The notes under the pieces: model-generated
Told to the model about the DNA's origin: nothing
The model's input: only the letters and a program-made list of their open reading frames with translations
Database searches by the model: none
Translations under genes and position numbers: made by a program
Assembly (NCBI RefSeq): GCF_001664485.1
Contig: NZ_CP013630.1
Location: 2,731,001-2,795,000, forward strand
DNA from: Rhizobium sp. N324
Lineage (GTDB): Bacteria > Pseudomonadota > Alphaproteobacteria > Rhizobiales > Rhizobiaceae
Reading direction: 5' to 3'
Length of the DNA: 64,000 nt
Shown: positions 1 to 9,266 of the stretch, in pieces
Position numbering within the stretch: position 1 is the stretch's first letter
Layout: every line of letters starts with the position of its first letter

Positions 1-2876
1 AATCTCCCGCCCCGAATGGCTTCGAGGAAGCCCCGCAGTCGTCCTTCGAGGGAGCCCCCCTCTCCGGCTCCGTCGCGGACTGGGTGAAGCAGCTAGAGGC
101 CGATGCCGAAGCGTCGGGCGTCGAGACTCAGCGCCAGATCGCCTCCAAGGCCGGCAAGCACCGCAAGAAGGTCGAAATCGCTGCCTCGAAATCGGCGCGC
201 GGCACCTCGATGGGCGGCTCGACCGACCCGAAGACGCGCGCCGCCGCCGGCCTCAATCCCGTCGCCGGTATGAATACGACGCTGGAGGAGGCGTCATCGC
301 TGCAGGCCGGCACCGCCGTCACCGCCACGGTCGAGGCGCTGTCGGCGCTGATCGAGAGCGGCAATCCGCTGCACAAGAACGGCAAGATCTGGACGCCGCA
401 CCGCCCTGCCCGACCCGACAAATCGGAAGGTGGCATCCGTATTCTGATGAAATCGGATTATGAGCCCGCCGGCGACCAACCGACTGCCATCCGCGACCTC
501 GTCGAGGGGCTGGAGAACGGCGACCGAAGCCAGGTGCTGCTCGGCGTCACCGGCTCCGGCAAGACCTTCACCATGGCCAAGGTGATCGAGGCGACGCAGC
601 GCCCGGCCGTCATCCTGGCGCCGAACAAGACGCTGGCCGCCCAGCTCTATTCTGAATTCAAGAATTTCTTCCCCGACAATGCGGTGGAATATTTCGTTTC
701 CTACTACGATTATTACCAGCCGGAAGCCTATGTGCCGCGCTCCGACACCTATATCGAGAAGGAAAGCTCGATCAACGAGCAGATCGACCGCATGCGCCAC
801 TCGGCGACGCGCTCGCTGCTCGAACGCGACGACTGCATCATCGTCGCCTCGGTCTCTTGTATCTACGGTATCGGCTCGGTCGAGACCTATACGGCGATGA
901 CCTTCCAGATGTCGGTCGGCGACCGGCTCGACCAGCGCCAGCTGCTGGCCGACCTCGTCGCCCAGCAATACAAGCGCCGCGACATGGATTTCGTGAGAGG
1001 CTCCTTCCGCGTGCGCGGCGATACGATCGAACTCTTCCCGGCCCACCTGGAGGATGCCGCCTGGCGCATCTCGATGTTCGGTGACGAGATCGACGCCATC
1101 ACCGAGTTCGATCCGCTGACCGGCCAGAAGGTCGGCGACCTCAAATCGGTGAAGATCTACGCCAATTCGCACTATGTCACCCCGCGCCCAACGCTGAACG
1201 GCGCCATCAAATCGATCAAGGAGGAGCTCAGGCTTCGCTTGGCCGAACTGGAGAAGGCCGGTCGCCTGCTGGAAGCCCAGCGCCTGGAGCAGCGCACCCG
1301 CTACGATATCGAAATGCTCGAAGCCACCGGCTCGTGCCAGGGCATCGAGAACTATTCGCGTTATCTCACCGGCCGTGACCCCGGCGATCCGCCACCGACC
1401 CTGTTCGAATATATCCCCGACAACGCCCTGGTCTTCATCGACGAAAGCCATGTCACCGTGCCGCAGATCGGCGGCATGTACCGGGGCGACTTCAGGCGCA
1501 AGGCGACACTCGCCGAATACGGCTTCCGCCTGCCCTCCTGCATGGACAACCGGCCGCTGCGCTTCGAGGAATGGGACGCCATGCGCCCCGACACCATCGC
1601 CGTTTCGGCCACCCCCGGCGGCTGGGAGATGGAACAGTCAGGCGGCGTCTTTGCCGAACAGGTGATCCGACCCACCGGCCTGATCGACCCACCGGTCGAG
1701 GTCCGCTCGGCCCGCACCCAGGTCGACGACGTGCTCGGCGAGATCCGCGAAACCGCCGCCAAGGGCTATCGCACCCTTTGCACCGTGCTGACCAAGCGCA
1801 TGGCCGAGGACTTGACCGAATATCTGCATGAGCAGGGCGTGCGGGTGCGCTACATGCATTCCGACATCGACACGCTGGAGCGTATCGAGATCCTCCGCGA
1901 TCTCCGCCTCGGCGCCTTCGACGTGCTCGTCGGCATCAACCTTCTGCGCGAGGGCCTCGACATTCCCGAATGCGGCTTCGTCGCCATCCTCGACGCCGAC
2001 AAGGAAGGTTTTCTCCGCTCCGAGACATCGCTGATCCAGACGATCGGCCGTGCGGCGCGCAACGTCGACGGCAAGGTCATCCTCTATGCCGACCAGGTCA
2101 CCGGCTCGATGAAGCGGGCGATGGAAGAAACCGGCCGCCGCCGCGAAAAGCAGATGATCTACAACCAGGAGCACGGCATCACCCCGGAATCGGTGAAAGC
2201 CAGGATCTCCGACATCCTCGACAGCGTCTACGAACGCGACCACGTCCGCGCCGATATTTCGGGCGTCTCCGGCAAGGGCTTCGCCGATGGCGGCAACCTC
2301 GTCGGCAACAACCTGCAGACCCATCTCAACGCGCTCGAAAAGAGCATGCGCGACGCCGCCGCCGACCTCGACTTCGAAAAAGCCGCCCGCCTCCGCGACG
2401 AAATCAAACGCCTCAAGGCCGTGGAACTCGCCGCCATGGACGACCCGATGGCGCGCGAGGAAGCGAAGGTGATGGAAGGAAAAGCGCGCGGCTCCTCCGC
2501 TCCTCCGTCATCCTCGGGCTTGACCCGAGGATCCAAGCCGGCACCCGAGACGCAAGCCTCCTACTTCACCCTCCCCAGCCTCGACGACATGGGCCGCGAC
2601 ATCGCCGAACCCGCCAGGAAGAGCCTGTTCCGCAAAAACGACCTCGACGAAATGACAGTCGGCCGAACGGAAAAGCCGGTCATCGGACAGGTGCCGGAGA
2701 AGCCGGATGCCGCCAAGGGGACGAAGCGGTTTTCACCGCTGCTGGAGGGACAGCCGGACCGCGATGACGTGCGGCCGGTCGTGCGCGGGAAGACGGGCGT
2801 GGGGAGTTATGAGGACCCGGGCGAGCAGAAGCACAAGGGGCGGACGAAGGGGAAGACTGGGCGGCCGGGGCGGTAG
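1..2876 (+). CDS. uvrB: UvrABC system protein B, 5'-truncated by window edge
   Basis: UvrB is the helicase-like damage-verification subunit of UvrABC nucleotide excision repair; it is loaded by UvrA and recruits UvrC. The frame is open to the left edge (in phase with position 3), so the true start is outside; the GTG at 84 is internal. Visible are Walker A GVTGSGKT (nt 543-566), the strand-clamping beta-hairpin [12 protein letters not shown] (from nt 702), the Walker B DESH (nt 1440-1451), the helicase motif QTIGRAARN and a C-terminal UVR motif ([16 protein letters not shown]) that contacts UvrC. About 957 codons are visible against roughly 670 in enteric UvrB; the extra length is an N-terminal extension and a charged low-complexity tail, both usual in rhizobia. 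The tail carries an in-frame palindromic repeat. Orthology is certain; its promoter is not in view. Confidence 0.96.
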   Translation, partial: SPAPNGFEEAPQSSFEGAPLSGSVADWVKQLEADAEASGVETQRQIASKAGKHRKKVEIAASKSARGTSMGGSTDPKTRAAAGLNPVAGMNTTLEEASSLQAGTAVTATVEALSALIESGNPLHKNGKIWTPHRPARPDKSEGGIRILMKSDYEPAGDQPTAIRDLVEGLENGDRSQVLLGVTGSGKTFTMAKVIEATQRPAVILAPNKTLAAQLYSEFKNFFPDNAVEYFVSYYDYYQPEAYVPRSDTYIEKESSINEQIDRMRHSATRSLLERDDCIIVASVSCIYGIGSVETYTAMTFQMSVGDRLDQRQLLADLVAQQYKRRDMDFVRGSFRVRGDTIELFPAHLEDAAWRISMFGDEIDAITEFDPLTGQKVGDLKSVKIYANSHYVTPRPTLNGAIKSIKEELRLRLAELEKAGRLLEAQRLEQRTRYDIEMLEATGSCQGIENYSRYLTGRDPGDPPPTLFEYIPDNALVFIDESHVTVPQIGGMYRGDFRRKATLAEYGFRLPSCMDNRPLRFEEWDAMRPDTIAVSATPGGWEMEQSGGVFAEQVIRPTGLIDPPVEVRSARTQVDDVLGEIRETAAKGYRTLCTVLTKRMAEDLTEYLHEQGVRVRYMHSDIDTLERIEILRDLRLGAFDVLVGINLLREGLDIPECGFVAILDADKEGFLRSETSLIQTIGRAARNVDGKVILYADQVTGSMKRAMEETGRRREKQMIYNQEHGITPESVKARISDILDSVYERDHVRADISGVSGKGFADGGNLVGNNLQTHLNALEKSMRDAAADLDFEKAARLRDEIKRLKAVELAAMDDPMAREEAKVMEGKARGSSAPPSSSGLTRGSKPAPETQASYFTLPSLDDMGRDIAEPARKSLFRKNDLDEMTVGRTEKPVIGQVPEKPDAAKGTKRFSPLLEGQPDRDDVRPVVRGKTGVGSYEDPGEQKHKGRTKGKTGRPGR
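2502..2546. repeat. Palindromic repeat inserted in frame in the uvrB tail
   Basis: The arms ATCCTCGGG (2510-2518) and CCCGAGGAT (2524-2532) flank a 5-base loop. The family 'cgtcatcctcgggcttgacc...' is a common small dispersed palindrome of alphaproteobacteria. Here it is read through as part of the poorly conserved UvrB tail ([10 protein letters not shown]). A related, longer palindrome occurs at 40003-40042. Confidence 0.75.
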
Positions 2877-3042
2877 GAACTTAGCCCCGAGAAATCAGAA
2901 ACGCCAAATCCAAGGGCACCTGAGGCCTCTTTGTCGATGGTACGCGCAAACTCAAATAGAAAATCAGCAATTCTTGCGGGTGATTAAAAAACGTTGCACG
3001 AATACCGTGGGCGCATTAAATTGCTATAACTGGAGAATTGAA

Positions 3043-3258
3043 ATGAGCTCAAAATACCTAGAATCAATTGATATTCGTGGTTTTTTAGGACAACAGAATA
3101 TTAGCGTGAAATTCGACCAAAGTATAAATTTTATTATTGGATTGAATGCACCGGAAAGACGACCTTAATCAACCTGATCCGAGCCTCTTTAACTTGCGAC
3201 AGTAGAGCGCTGCGTAACTTAGATTTTGAGGAAATTACAACCCACTTCATAACCGCGC
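3043..3258 (+). pseudogene. Remnant of an OLD/RecF/SMC-type AAA ATPase
   Basis: An AT-rich fragment unlike its neighbours. It starts at an ATG at 3043 with a good ribosome site (tggaga, 3031-3036) and reads MSSKYLESIDIRGFLGQQ..., the typical beginning of an OLD-family or RecF-like ATPase, followed by an FIIGLN strand leading to a P-loop. The P-loop is broken: the frame reads GLNAPERRP-stop (TAA 3166-3168), but adding one base after 'aatg' (near 3150) restores GLNGTGKTTLINLIRASL, and that second frame continues to about 3258. The rest of the gene is missing and is replaced by GNAT-gene sequence. Most likely a horizontally acquired defence or phage-related ATPase in decay. Confidence 0.65.
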
Positions 3259-3395
3259 GACTTCACCCCATCCTATTCCGCAGCCTCGCCCATATCGGCG
3301 CCTACCACGACACGCTCATCGGCTTCATCAACGTCGCATGAGATAGCGGTACTCAAACCTTCATCCTCAACACCTCAGTTCATCCGCAACGGAAC
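3259..3395 (+). pseudogene. Fragment of a GNAT acetyltransferase gene (copy 1)
   Basis: The frame from 3259 reads DFTPILFRSLAHIGAYHD, then TLIGFINVA, a stop where the intact copy has Trp, then DSGTQTFILNTSVHPQ. This aligns codon by codon with the middle of the intact GNAT gene at 6118-6504. Only about 45 codons survive, without the start or the acetyl-CoA loop. It abuts the ATPase remnant on its left and the start of the next gene on its right. Confidence 0.7.
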
Positions 3396-3400
3396 CAACA

Positions 3401-3850
3401 ATGTCCGACACCATTCTACGCTACGTCCCAGCCGACCCGTCTTGGCAACCCTCCCCGGAAAACGCAAACAAAGCAGTCTCCTTATTGGAAACAATCATCC
3501 CCGGGGCGGATGAAGTGAAAGCGAGCTTCGAGAATGAGATCAGGTTCTACGATCCCGGCGAAAACTGGTCCGGCGTGGAGTGCAGCGCCTGCGGCGCAGA
3601 TGCCGAGGAATGGTGGGGAGAGGCCATGGAGGCGGCTTCCGCCGGTGGGTTTAAAGACCTCAACACCGTGGCCCCTTGCTGCGGCGCCACCGTATCATTG
3701 AACGACTTGCGGTATATCTGGCCCGCCGCGTTCGGCCGCTTTGCTCTCGAGGCCCACAATCCAGGCATCGGCGATACCACCGAGGAACAGGATCGGAAAA
3801 TGGCTGAATGCCTTGGAACGCCGCTGCGGAAAATATGGGGGCAGGTTTAG
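3401..3850 (+). CDS. Hypothetical protein with CxxC/CC zinc-ribbon-like cysteines
   Basis: A 149-residue soluble protein of unknown function. The middle holds CSAC (around residue 61) and a later PCCG (around residue 98), a spacing that could form a small zinc ribbon; the rest is acidic and rich in Trp. There is no signal peptide or membrane segment. The ATG at 3401 has only a weak ribosome site (acggaa). It sits between two decayed GNAT copies, so it may be a surviving passenger of the duplication. The frame is intact and codon use is normal for the window, which supports a real gene. Confidence 0.6.
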   Translation: MSDTILRYVPADPSWQPSPENANKAVSLLETIIPGADEVKASFENEIRFYDPGENWSGVECSACGADAEEWWGEAMEAASAGGFKDLNTVAPCCGATVSLNDLRYIWPAAFGRFALEAHNPGIGDTTEEQDRKMAECLGTPLRKIWGQV

Positions 3851-3925
3851 GTGATATCAGGACGCTCACCAGGGCCTATCGTGCCAGCCGACACACCGCC
3901 AGCATGAAGGAAGGAGCCGCCACCC

Positions 3926-4307
3926 ATGCCAGACCTCCGCATTGCCCCCTTCCCCTCGCCCGCCGAACTCACCACACTCTGTCCGCCGCCTGGAACACCG
4001 CCCCACCGCGCCTGACTTCTCCCGAATCCTGCCCCGCAGCCTCGCCCATGTCGGCGCCTATCACGACGGCAGCCTCGTCGGCTTCGTCAACGTCGCCTGG
4101 AATGGCGGCATTCATGCCTTCATTCTCGACCCCCGCGCTCAGCCCTATATGCGCCCACAAGGCATCGCCAAATAGCTGGTCAGGGAAGCGACGAAAATTG
4201 CCCGCGAGCGTGGCGCCAAATAGCTGCATGTCGATTTCGAGCCGCACATGCCCTATCTACCGCGCCCGCCGTTTTCGGCCGACAGAGGCGGGCCTCCTCA
4301 AGCCGGC
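3926..4307 (+). pseudogene. Decayed GNAT acetyltransferase gene (copy 2)
   Basis: It starts MPDLRIAPFPSPAEL, like MPELRIDPFPSPAQL of the intact copy at 6118. A frame change near 3975 moves the reading into the frame that encodes APDFSRILPRSLAHVGAYHDGSLVGFVNVAWNGG. That frame stops at TAG 4173-4175 where the intact gene has an acetyl-CoA-loop codon, and again at TAG 4221-4223 in place of Trp. Another shift follows before the tail (YRARRFRPTEAGLL). With two stops and at least two frameshifts it is non-functional. It is preceded by a good ribosome site (aaggagc). Confidence 0.8.
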
Positions 4308-4323
4308 ACGCACCTCCGCCCAC

Positions 4324-5022
4324 TCACCCACACCCCGTCCTCCCCGTCCCCGCCGCCAGCGCAAAATAAATCCGCTCCACCCGACAGGCTGCACTCCTGG
4401 CGCTCGCCTCGAACCCCGCCGCCGGCCATCCGCGTCGAGGGCTGCCGTCGGCTGCGATCAGCCAGTACCAGCGCTCGTCTGACCCGGTCAGATCGATCTT
4501 GAAGATCCGCCCCATGCAGACATCGCCATAGAAGCCGATGAAATCGTCGCCGGGCTTTTCCTTCCAGGAGTGACGCCATCTTCCCCTCGGCGTCTCGCCG
4601 CTGATGACCATCTCCCAGCTCTTCCAGCCGTTATAGTCCGATTGCGCCGTCAGCGAGCCATCATAGGGTTTCGGCTCGATCTGCAGGCAGCCTTCCAGAA
4701 ACTCCGCGACCGAGTTGCAAACAGCCTCCCATGCCTCGTCGCTGTGCCACGTCAGCTTGTATGCGACCTCATCGGAGACATTCTTCAAGGCTGCGGCGAC
4801 GGTGGAGGCAACACCTTCCCTGCCCACCGGTTCGCCCCGCAACGTAATGCGGAGATAGGTGCAGAGAAATTCCGCCGTATCCCGGGCGATCGGCTCGATG
4901 ACTTGGAGCTTTCGGCGCTTGCCGACCTCATAGCCGCCGAAATCCCGGATGCGACGCTGCGGCTGTTTGCGAAGGGCATTGTTGAGGAACGACCTTAGGA
5001 GCGTTCCGATATCGTCTTGCAT
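4324..5022 (-). CDS. Conserved hypothetical protein
   Basis: A 232-residue soluble protein not assigned to a family. I start it at the ATG at 5022 because a strong ribosome site (gaggagaggaa) lies just upstream; an upstream in-frame ATG at 5058 has none. It has a basic N-terminal helical region (RSFLNNALRKQPQRR), a Trp-rich middle (WKSWEMVISGETPRGRWRHSW) and a later acidic segment (GSDERWYWLIAADG). The Trp-rich part looks like a ligand- or peptide-handling beta domain, but that is a guess. The C-terminal 25 residues are low complexity and lie next to the decayed GNAT copy, so the native tail may have been altered. Confidence 0.6.
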   Translation of the reverse strand: MQDDIGTLLRSFLNNALRKQPQRRIRDFGGYEVGKRRKLQVIEPIARDTAEFLCTYLRITLRGEPVGREGVASTVAAALKNVSDEVAYKLTWHSDEAWEAVCNSVAEFLEGCLQIEPKPYDGSLTAQSDYNGWKSWEMVISGETPRGRWRHSWKEKPGDDFIGFYGDVCMGRIFKIDLTGSDERWYWLIAADGSPRRGWPAAGFEASARSAACRVERIYFALAAGTGRTGCG

Positions 5023-5135
5023 GCGTTTCCTCTCCTCATGAGGATGTCTCTGCCGCATGGTTTGTGAGTGGCTCCGCCCGAGCCGGTGAAATCAGAGCAA
5101 TTCCGGCAAAACCGCCGCACGTCCGGAATTGCTCT

Positions 5136-5858
5136 TTAGATCAGCGTCGGTGCCGGATCGTCTTCGACCTCTTCGATGATCTCCGGCCTGTCGTTCTTCG
5201 GAGAGCCGACGTCCCGGCCGATCTTCCACATCGACATCAGTTCGGAGGGGAAAGGTTGCATCAAATCGTTCGGGTCCGGTTCGGCTGAAAGCCATCTCTC
5301 GTAATCGGCGCGATGCAGGATGACGGGCATGCGGTCATGGATCTCCGCCATCATCTCGTTCGGCTCGCAGGTGACGACGGCGAAGTTGCGGATAGACACG
5401 CCCTTCTCGTCCGTCCACGTCTCCCAGATGCCGGCGAGCGCAAAAGGCGAGCCGTCCTTCATGGCGATGGCATAGGGCTGCTTGTTCTTGCCGGTCCCGT
5501 GAATGTCTTTCCATTCGAAGAAGCCATTGATCGGAATGAGGCAGCGACGCGACCGGTAGGCAGAGCGGAACATGCCGTTGCCGCTGATCCCCTCGCATCG
5601 AACGTTGACCGGCGGCGGCCGGCCGCCGGGTTTCGCCCAGGAAGGCATCAGACCCCAGCGCGCGGTAACGAATACAGGCCCCGAAGTATCGGGTTCGCGC
5701 ACGATATCCCTGATGATAATAGGATAATCTTGCGACGGCGCCCCATTCCAGCGGGGAAAGCGATTTCCCAGCCCGTCGATATCCCCGCCCTTCACTGCAA
5801 AGGCGAAATTGCCGATCAATTCTTCAAGCGAAGTTTTGACGAAGATGCGTCCGCACAT
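5136..5858 (-). CDS. yedK: SOS response-associated peptidase (SRAP, YedK/HMCES family)
   Basis: A 240-residue SRAP-domain protein. Members cross-link covalently to abasic sites in single-stranded DNA through the N-terminal cysteine (after removal of Met) and protect stalled forks. Visible are Cys2 (MCGR), the NVRCEG strand (Asn85), the active-site Glu115 in FFEWKD and His174 in HDRMPVIL. The length is typical (220-240). A perfect GTTC-N7-GTTC LexA box lies 29 bp upstream of the ATG, so the gene should belong to the SOS regulon, as the family name implies. It is transcribed alone on this strand. Confidence 0.93.
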   Translation of the reverse strand: MCGRIFVKTSLEELIGNFAFAVKGGDIDGLGNRFPRWNGAPSQDYPIIIRDIVREPDTSGPVFVTARWGLMPSWAKPGGRPPPVNVRCEGISGNGMFRSAYRSRRCLIPINGFFEWKDIHGTGKNKQPYAIAMKDGSPFALAGIWETWTDEKGVSIRNFAVVTCEPNEMMAEIHDRMPVILHRADYERWLSAEPDPNDLMQPFPSELMSMWKIGRDVGSPKNDRPEIIEEVEDDPAPTLI

Positions 5859-5886
5859 CGTGCTTCCTGTCGATGGAATATTAGAT

Positions 5887-5901
5887 GTTCCGATTATGTT
5901 C
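5887..5901. promoter_or_regulatory. LexA (SOS) box upstream of the SRAP gene
   Basis: GTTC CGATTAT GTTC is an exact match to the alphaproteobacterial LexA consensus GTTC-N7-GTTC, a direct repeat that works in either orientation. It is 28-43 bp upstream of the SRAP start codon, in the promoter zone. Confidence 0.8.
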
Positions 5902-6117
5902 TCGGCGGAGACGTCGTCAACGAAGCGTCAGTTGTGACCGTTCAGGAATGCCACTTCGCGGCCATTAGGACACAGAAATGAAGGATGAGAAGTGGGCGGC
6001 CTCACATCCAGGCCGGGAGGAGGCCTGCCCCATCAAATCGATCTCATTGCGAAGCAAGCGGAATTGTCAGAAAAACACGTCCGGCAAGCGACGCGACAAC
6101 CGAATCGGAAACTACCT

Positions 6118-6504
6118 ATGCCCGAACTCCGCATCGACCCCTTCCCCTCGCCCGCCCAACTCAACGCCCTCTGGTCAGCAGCCTGGAGCACGCCGGAAGC
6201 GCCGGATTTCTCCCGCATCCTGCCCCGCAGCCTCGCCCATATCTGTGCCTATCACGACGACACGCTGGTCGGCTTCGTCAACGTCGCCTGGGATGGCGGC
6301 ATTCATGCCTTCATTCTCGACACCTCGGTTCATCCCGACCTGCGCCGGCAGGGGATTGCGACGCGGCTGGTCAGGGAAGCCACGAGGGTTGCGCGGGAGC
6401 GCGGCGCTGAGTGGCTGCATGTCGATTTCGAACCGCACCTGACCGGCTTTTACCGGGCCTGCGGATTTCAACCCACCGAGGCGGGGCTCATCGAGCTGGC
6501 ATGA
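6118..6504 (+). CDS. GNAT family N-acetyltransferase (intact copy)
   Basis: A 128-residue acetyltransferase of the GNAT fold; it transfers acetyl from acetyl-CoA to an unknown amine. The acetyl-CoA pyrophosphate loop is RRQGIATRL (about residues 78-86), followed by the core strand WLHVDFEP and the FYRACGFQPTEAG helix. The start MPELRIDPFP is chosen because both decayed copies upstream (3926 and the 3259 fragment) align from here; the in-frame extension back to 5992 has no counterpart and no ribosome site. It is the only working copy of three in this 3.3-kb stretch. Confidence 0.85.
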   Translation: MPELRIDPFPSPAQLNALWSAAWSTPEAPDFSRILPRSLAHICAYHDDTLVGFVNVAWDGGIHAFILDTSVHPDLRRQGIATRLVREATRVARERGAEWLHVDFEPHLTGFYRACGFQPTEAGLIELA

Positions 6505-6887
6505 GACGCCTCGCCGAGGGCGGCCCCGAACAGGCAAGCATCAAGCCCGTGATTGGGCGGACGGCGCGCCGACGGCAATGCCAAAGCAACGCCAGACGAA
6601 TCCAGTTTTTCCACGCTTATACCGCGAGCTTATGACCGCATAGGAAGGGGTATGAATTAAAAGACTAAAATACCACTTTTGGTTTGCAAATTCAAAGTCC
6701 TTCCCCAGTATTTCAGCCTTATTTTTTCGTTAAAAAACCAATAAAAAATCACAATTTTTCATTGAAAACATCACGATTTATTGGCATAGATCCCCGTGGG
6801 GTTGTCTTCCGCCGAACCAATTAAACAGTTCTTCCGCGGATTTCCATATTGCAAAGTACAACGCATCTATTGGGGGTAATTTTAAAT
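6505..6887. other. AT-rich intergenic leader of the RTX gene
   Basis: 383 bp with no gene. From about 6650 the base composition drops to well below the window average, with A/T runs (6722-6780). This probably contains the promoter of the RTX gene; I cannot assign -35/-10 elements. The last bases (tgggggtaat, 6871-6880) are its ribosome site. Confidence 0.5.
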
Positions 6888-8615
6888 ATGGCCTTGAATA
6901 TACTGGACACCAACGGCGCCACAGTCACGAAGACCGGCGCCGAGTTCGAAGCGTATGACGTCATCCGCGACTCCGCAGCCAACCCTTCCGCACCTGTCAC
7001 CCTCGTTGTCTCCGATTCCGGCCTGGCAGATCTGGCCGACGAACTCAGCTCGGTTTCCGCAAATGTGACCGGCTCGAGCGGCGACAACACGATCACGACG
7101 GGCGCAGGCAACGACAACATCAATGGCGGTGACGGCGCAGACACGCTGAACGGCGGCGCCGGAAACGATCTGATCCAGGGTGGAGTTGGTAATGACACGC
7201 TGAATGGCGGGGACGGCAATGACATGCTTTGGGGCGACGTCGGAAATGACGTCATCAGAGGCGGCACGGGCAACGATACGATCTCCGATGATGACCGCTT
7301 CAGCTTTACCCCTGCGGTCTTTAACATCGATGCGGGCGACGGCGACGACGCCATAACGGTGGATACATTTTCTTCACTGAATTCCGGAACGATCGATGGC
7401 GGTGCCGGGATCGATACGCTGCAAGCCCCGTCGCTCCAGGGCCTGACGATTAAGAACATCGAAATCCTTGAAACGGCGGGCTCTTGGGTTGCAGGGTCAA
7501 GCGCGCAGTTCGAAAGCTTTGACAAGATCGTCTGGTCAACCGATCCGTTCCCTAATTTTAACCCCTCGTTGGCAGTGACGGACAGTGTCCACCTCGATCT
7601 TTCCGACGAGTTGGGAGATCGGGGATCTTTCATCCACGGCTATGCCTCCGGCATTGACGTCAAGACCGGTGGCGGCGACGACGAGTTTTTTGGCACCGAC
7701 GGCAACGACATTTTCGACGGCAATGGCGGCAACGACATCATCAATGGCGAGGCCGGCAACGACAAACTGACCGGCGGCGCAGGCAACGACGCCATTAACG
7801 GCGGTGCCGGCATCGACACTGCGGTCTTCTCAGGCAATTTCGCCAATTATTCCTTCGCATCGAACAACGGCGATCACATCCTGACGAGCGCCGCGGAAGG
7901 GACGGATACGCTGACAGACGTCGAATTCGCCCGTTTTGCCGATGGCGTCTACAACTTCGCCACGGAAACTTTCACGCTCGACGGCAGCAATACCGCACCG
8001 ACCAACATCCAGCTCTCGAAAACCGCCCTCTCCGAGGACACCCCGATCTGGACTACGGTCGGCCTGCTGAGCGCCAAGGATGCCGATGGCGACAAGCTTA
8101 CCTACAAGCTCATCGACGGAGCGGACGATCACTTCCGGATCAACGGCAACCGTATCGTAACGTCAAAGGCATTGGACTACGAGACGGACAAGTCCTACAC
8201 GATCAAGGTCGCCGTCTCCGACGGCAAGGTCACTGTGGAAAAGGACATCACGATCAACGTCCTCGACGTCAACGAAGCGCCGGTCAACCAGGCGCCGATA
8301 AAGCTTTCCTTCTCACGCAGTTCGATCTCCGAGAACGTCGCGATCGGCACCTCGGTCGGCCTTCTCTCGGCCGTCGATCCGGAAGGCGGGGCGGTGAAGT
8401 GGCGGCTGACAGATGATGCGGACGGCATCTTCAAGCTCGTCGGCAACAAGATCCAGACCAAGGCAGCGATCGACTTCGAAAGCAACCATAGCCTGACCTT
8501 CACCGCTGAAGCCTATGACGCGGCTGGAAATGCCACCAGCCACGACTTCACGATCACCGTGAAGGACGTCTTCGAGCCGTCCTTTTCGAGCCTGTCGCAT
8601 GAGGCGTTGATCTAA
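6888..8615 (+). CDS. RTX calcium-binding secreted protein with cadherin-like domains
   Basis: A 575-residue protein with no signal peptide, as expected for a type I (PrsDE-like) secretion substrate. Two blocks of GGxGxDxUx nonapeptides (about seven from nt 7094, about six from nt 7669) form calcium beta-rolls. Two cadherin-like domains follow: one from APTNIQLSKTALSED to NVLDVNEAP, a second from APIKLSFSRSSISEN to VKDVFEP. Each has the LDYE/IDFE calcium-site motif. The start is the ATG at 6888, preceded by GGGGG; an in-frame ATG at 6849 lacks a ribosome site. Probably a surface or matrix protein for attachment or biofilm; no secretion genes are in the window. The role is inferred from its domains. 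Confidence 0.88.
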   Translation: MALNILDTNGATVTKTGAEFEAYDVIRDSAANPSAPVTLVVSDSGLADLADELSSVSANVTGSSGDNTITTGAGNDNINGGDGADTLNGGAGNDLIQGGVGNDTLNGGDGNDMLWGDVGNDVIRGGTGNDTISDDDRFSFTPAVFNIDAGDGDDAITVDTFSSLNSGTIDGGAGIDTLQAPSLQGLTIKNIEILETAGSWVAGSSAQFESFDKIVWSTDPFPNFNPSLAVTDSVHLDLSDELGDRGSFIHGYASGIDVKTGGGDDEFFGTDGNDIFDGNGGNDIINGEAGNDKLTGGAGNDAINGGAGIDTAVFSGNFANYSFASNNGDHILTSAAEGTDTLTDVEFARFADGVYNFATETFTLDGSNTAPTNIQLSKTALSEDTPIWTTVGLLSAKDADGDKLTYKLIDGADDHFRINGNRIVTSKALDYETDKSYTIKVAVSDGKVTVEKDITINVLDVNEAPVNQAPIKLSFSRSSISENVAIGTSVGLLSAVDPEGGAVKWRLTDDADGIFKLVGNKIQTKAAIDFESNHSLTFTAEAYDAAGNATSHDFTITVKDVFEPSFSSLSHEALI

Positions 8616-8624
8616 TCGCAATAT

Positions 8625-8660
8625 GATCGCCGGTGGACGTAAGATGCGTCACCGGCGATC
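8625..8660. terminator. Stem-loop after the RTX gene
   Basis: GATCGCCGGTG (8625-8635) pairs perfectly with CACCGGCGATC (8650-8660) across a 14-base loop, ten bases after the RTX stop codon. No T-run follows on the + strand, so it is either a 3'-end stabilising hairpin or a factor-dependent terminator. Confidence 0.55.
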
Positions 8661-8798
8661 TCGACAAAAAGGTGGGACTTCCCGCCTGACTACCTCGGCC
8701 GAACTTCCTGGCGCTTGCGCGGCCGGCCTTTTCCAAAATGCACCTCCACCTCGACACCGGTTTCGGTTATGATTTCCTCCCGTCCGAGGAGAGCCCGC

Positions 8799-9266
8799 AT
8801 GCGCCTGCCCACATTCATCCTGGCCCTTGCCGTCTCAGCACTCGCAGCCTTGCCCGCATCGGCCGAGACCTACAAGACGCCGAAAGCGTTGCTCAAGGCG
8901 CTCTACAGTTACAACACCGACAACAGCGATGCCGAGGCGCCCTCGCCTTATTCGATCTTTTTCTCCGACCATCTGAACGAACTCCTCCAGGCCGACCTCG
9001 ACAACACGCCTGAGGGCGATGTCGGCGCGATCGACTTCGATCCCGTCATTGCGGGCCAGGACGGTAAGGCAAGCGATGTCAGGATTGGCCAGCCGATCTT
9101 GCTGGATGACAAGGCCGAAGTGGAGGTGCAGTTCGAAAACGGCGAAGAGGTAACGCTCTTCTACACCCTGGTGCGGCAGCAAGGTGGCTGGAAAGTCGAC
9201 GATATCGCCAATCAGAAGGGAGATAATCCATGGAGCCTGAGCGCGTTGCTGGGTGATGCACAATAA
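8799..9266 (+). CDS. Periplasmic DUF3828 domain protein
   Basis: A 155-residue exported protein. The ATG at 8799 follows a ribosome site (gaggaga) and begins a signal peptide (MRLPTFILALAVSALAALPASA, cleavage after ASA at about residue 22). The mature part reads TPKALLKALYSYNTDN, then a two-strand region ending FYTLVRQQGGWKVDDI, which matches the DUF3828/NTF2-like pattern of small periplasmic proteins. The biochemical function is unknown. The longer frame from 8715 is rejected because it puts the signal peptide 28 residues inside the protein. Confidence 0.8.
   Translation: MRLPTFILALAVSALAALPASAETYKTPKALLKALYSYNTDNSDAEAPSPYSIFFSDHLNELLQADLDNTPEGDVGAIDFDPVIAGQDGKASDVRIGQPILLDDKAEVEVQFENGEEVTLFYTLVRQQGGWKVDDIANQKGDNPWSLSALLGDAQ

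Noticed and set aside
294..1451. Long minus-strand frame (385 codons) inside uvrB
   Set aside because: It is the antisense of a strongly conserved gene; long antisense frames are common in GC-rich DNA and its translation is Asp/Gly/Val-rich without motifs.
5992..6117. N-terminal extension of the intact GNAT gene
   Set aside because: No ribosome site and not shared by the decayed copies, which both align from MPELRID/MPDLRIA.
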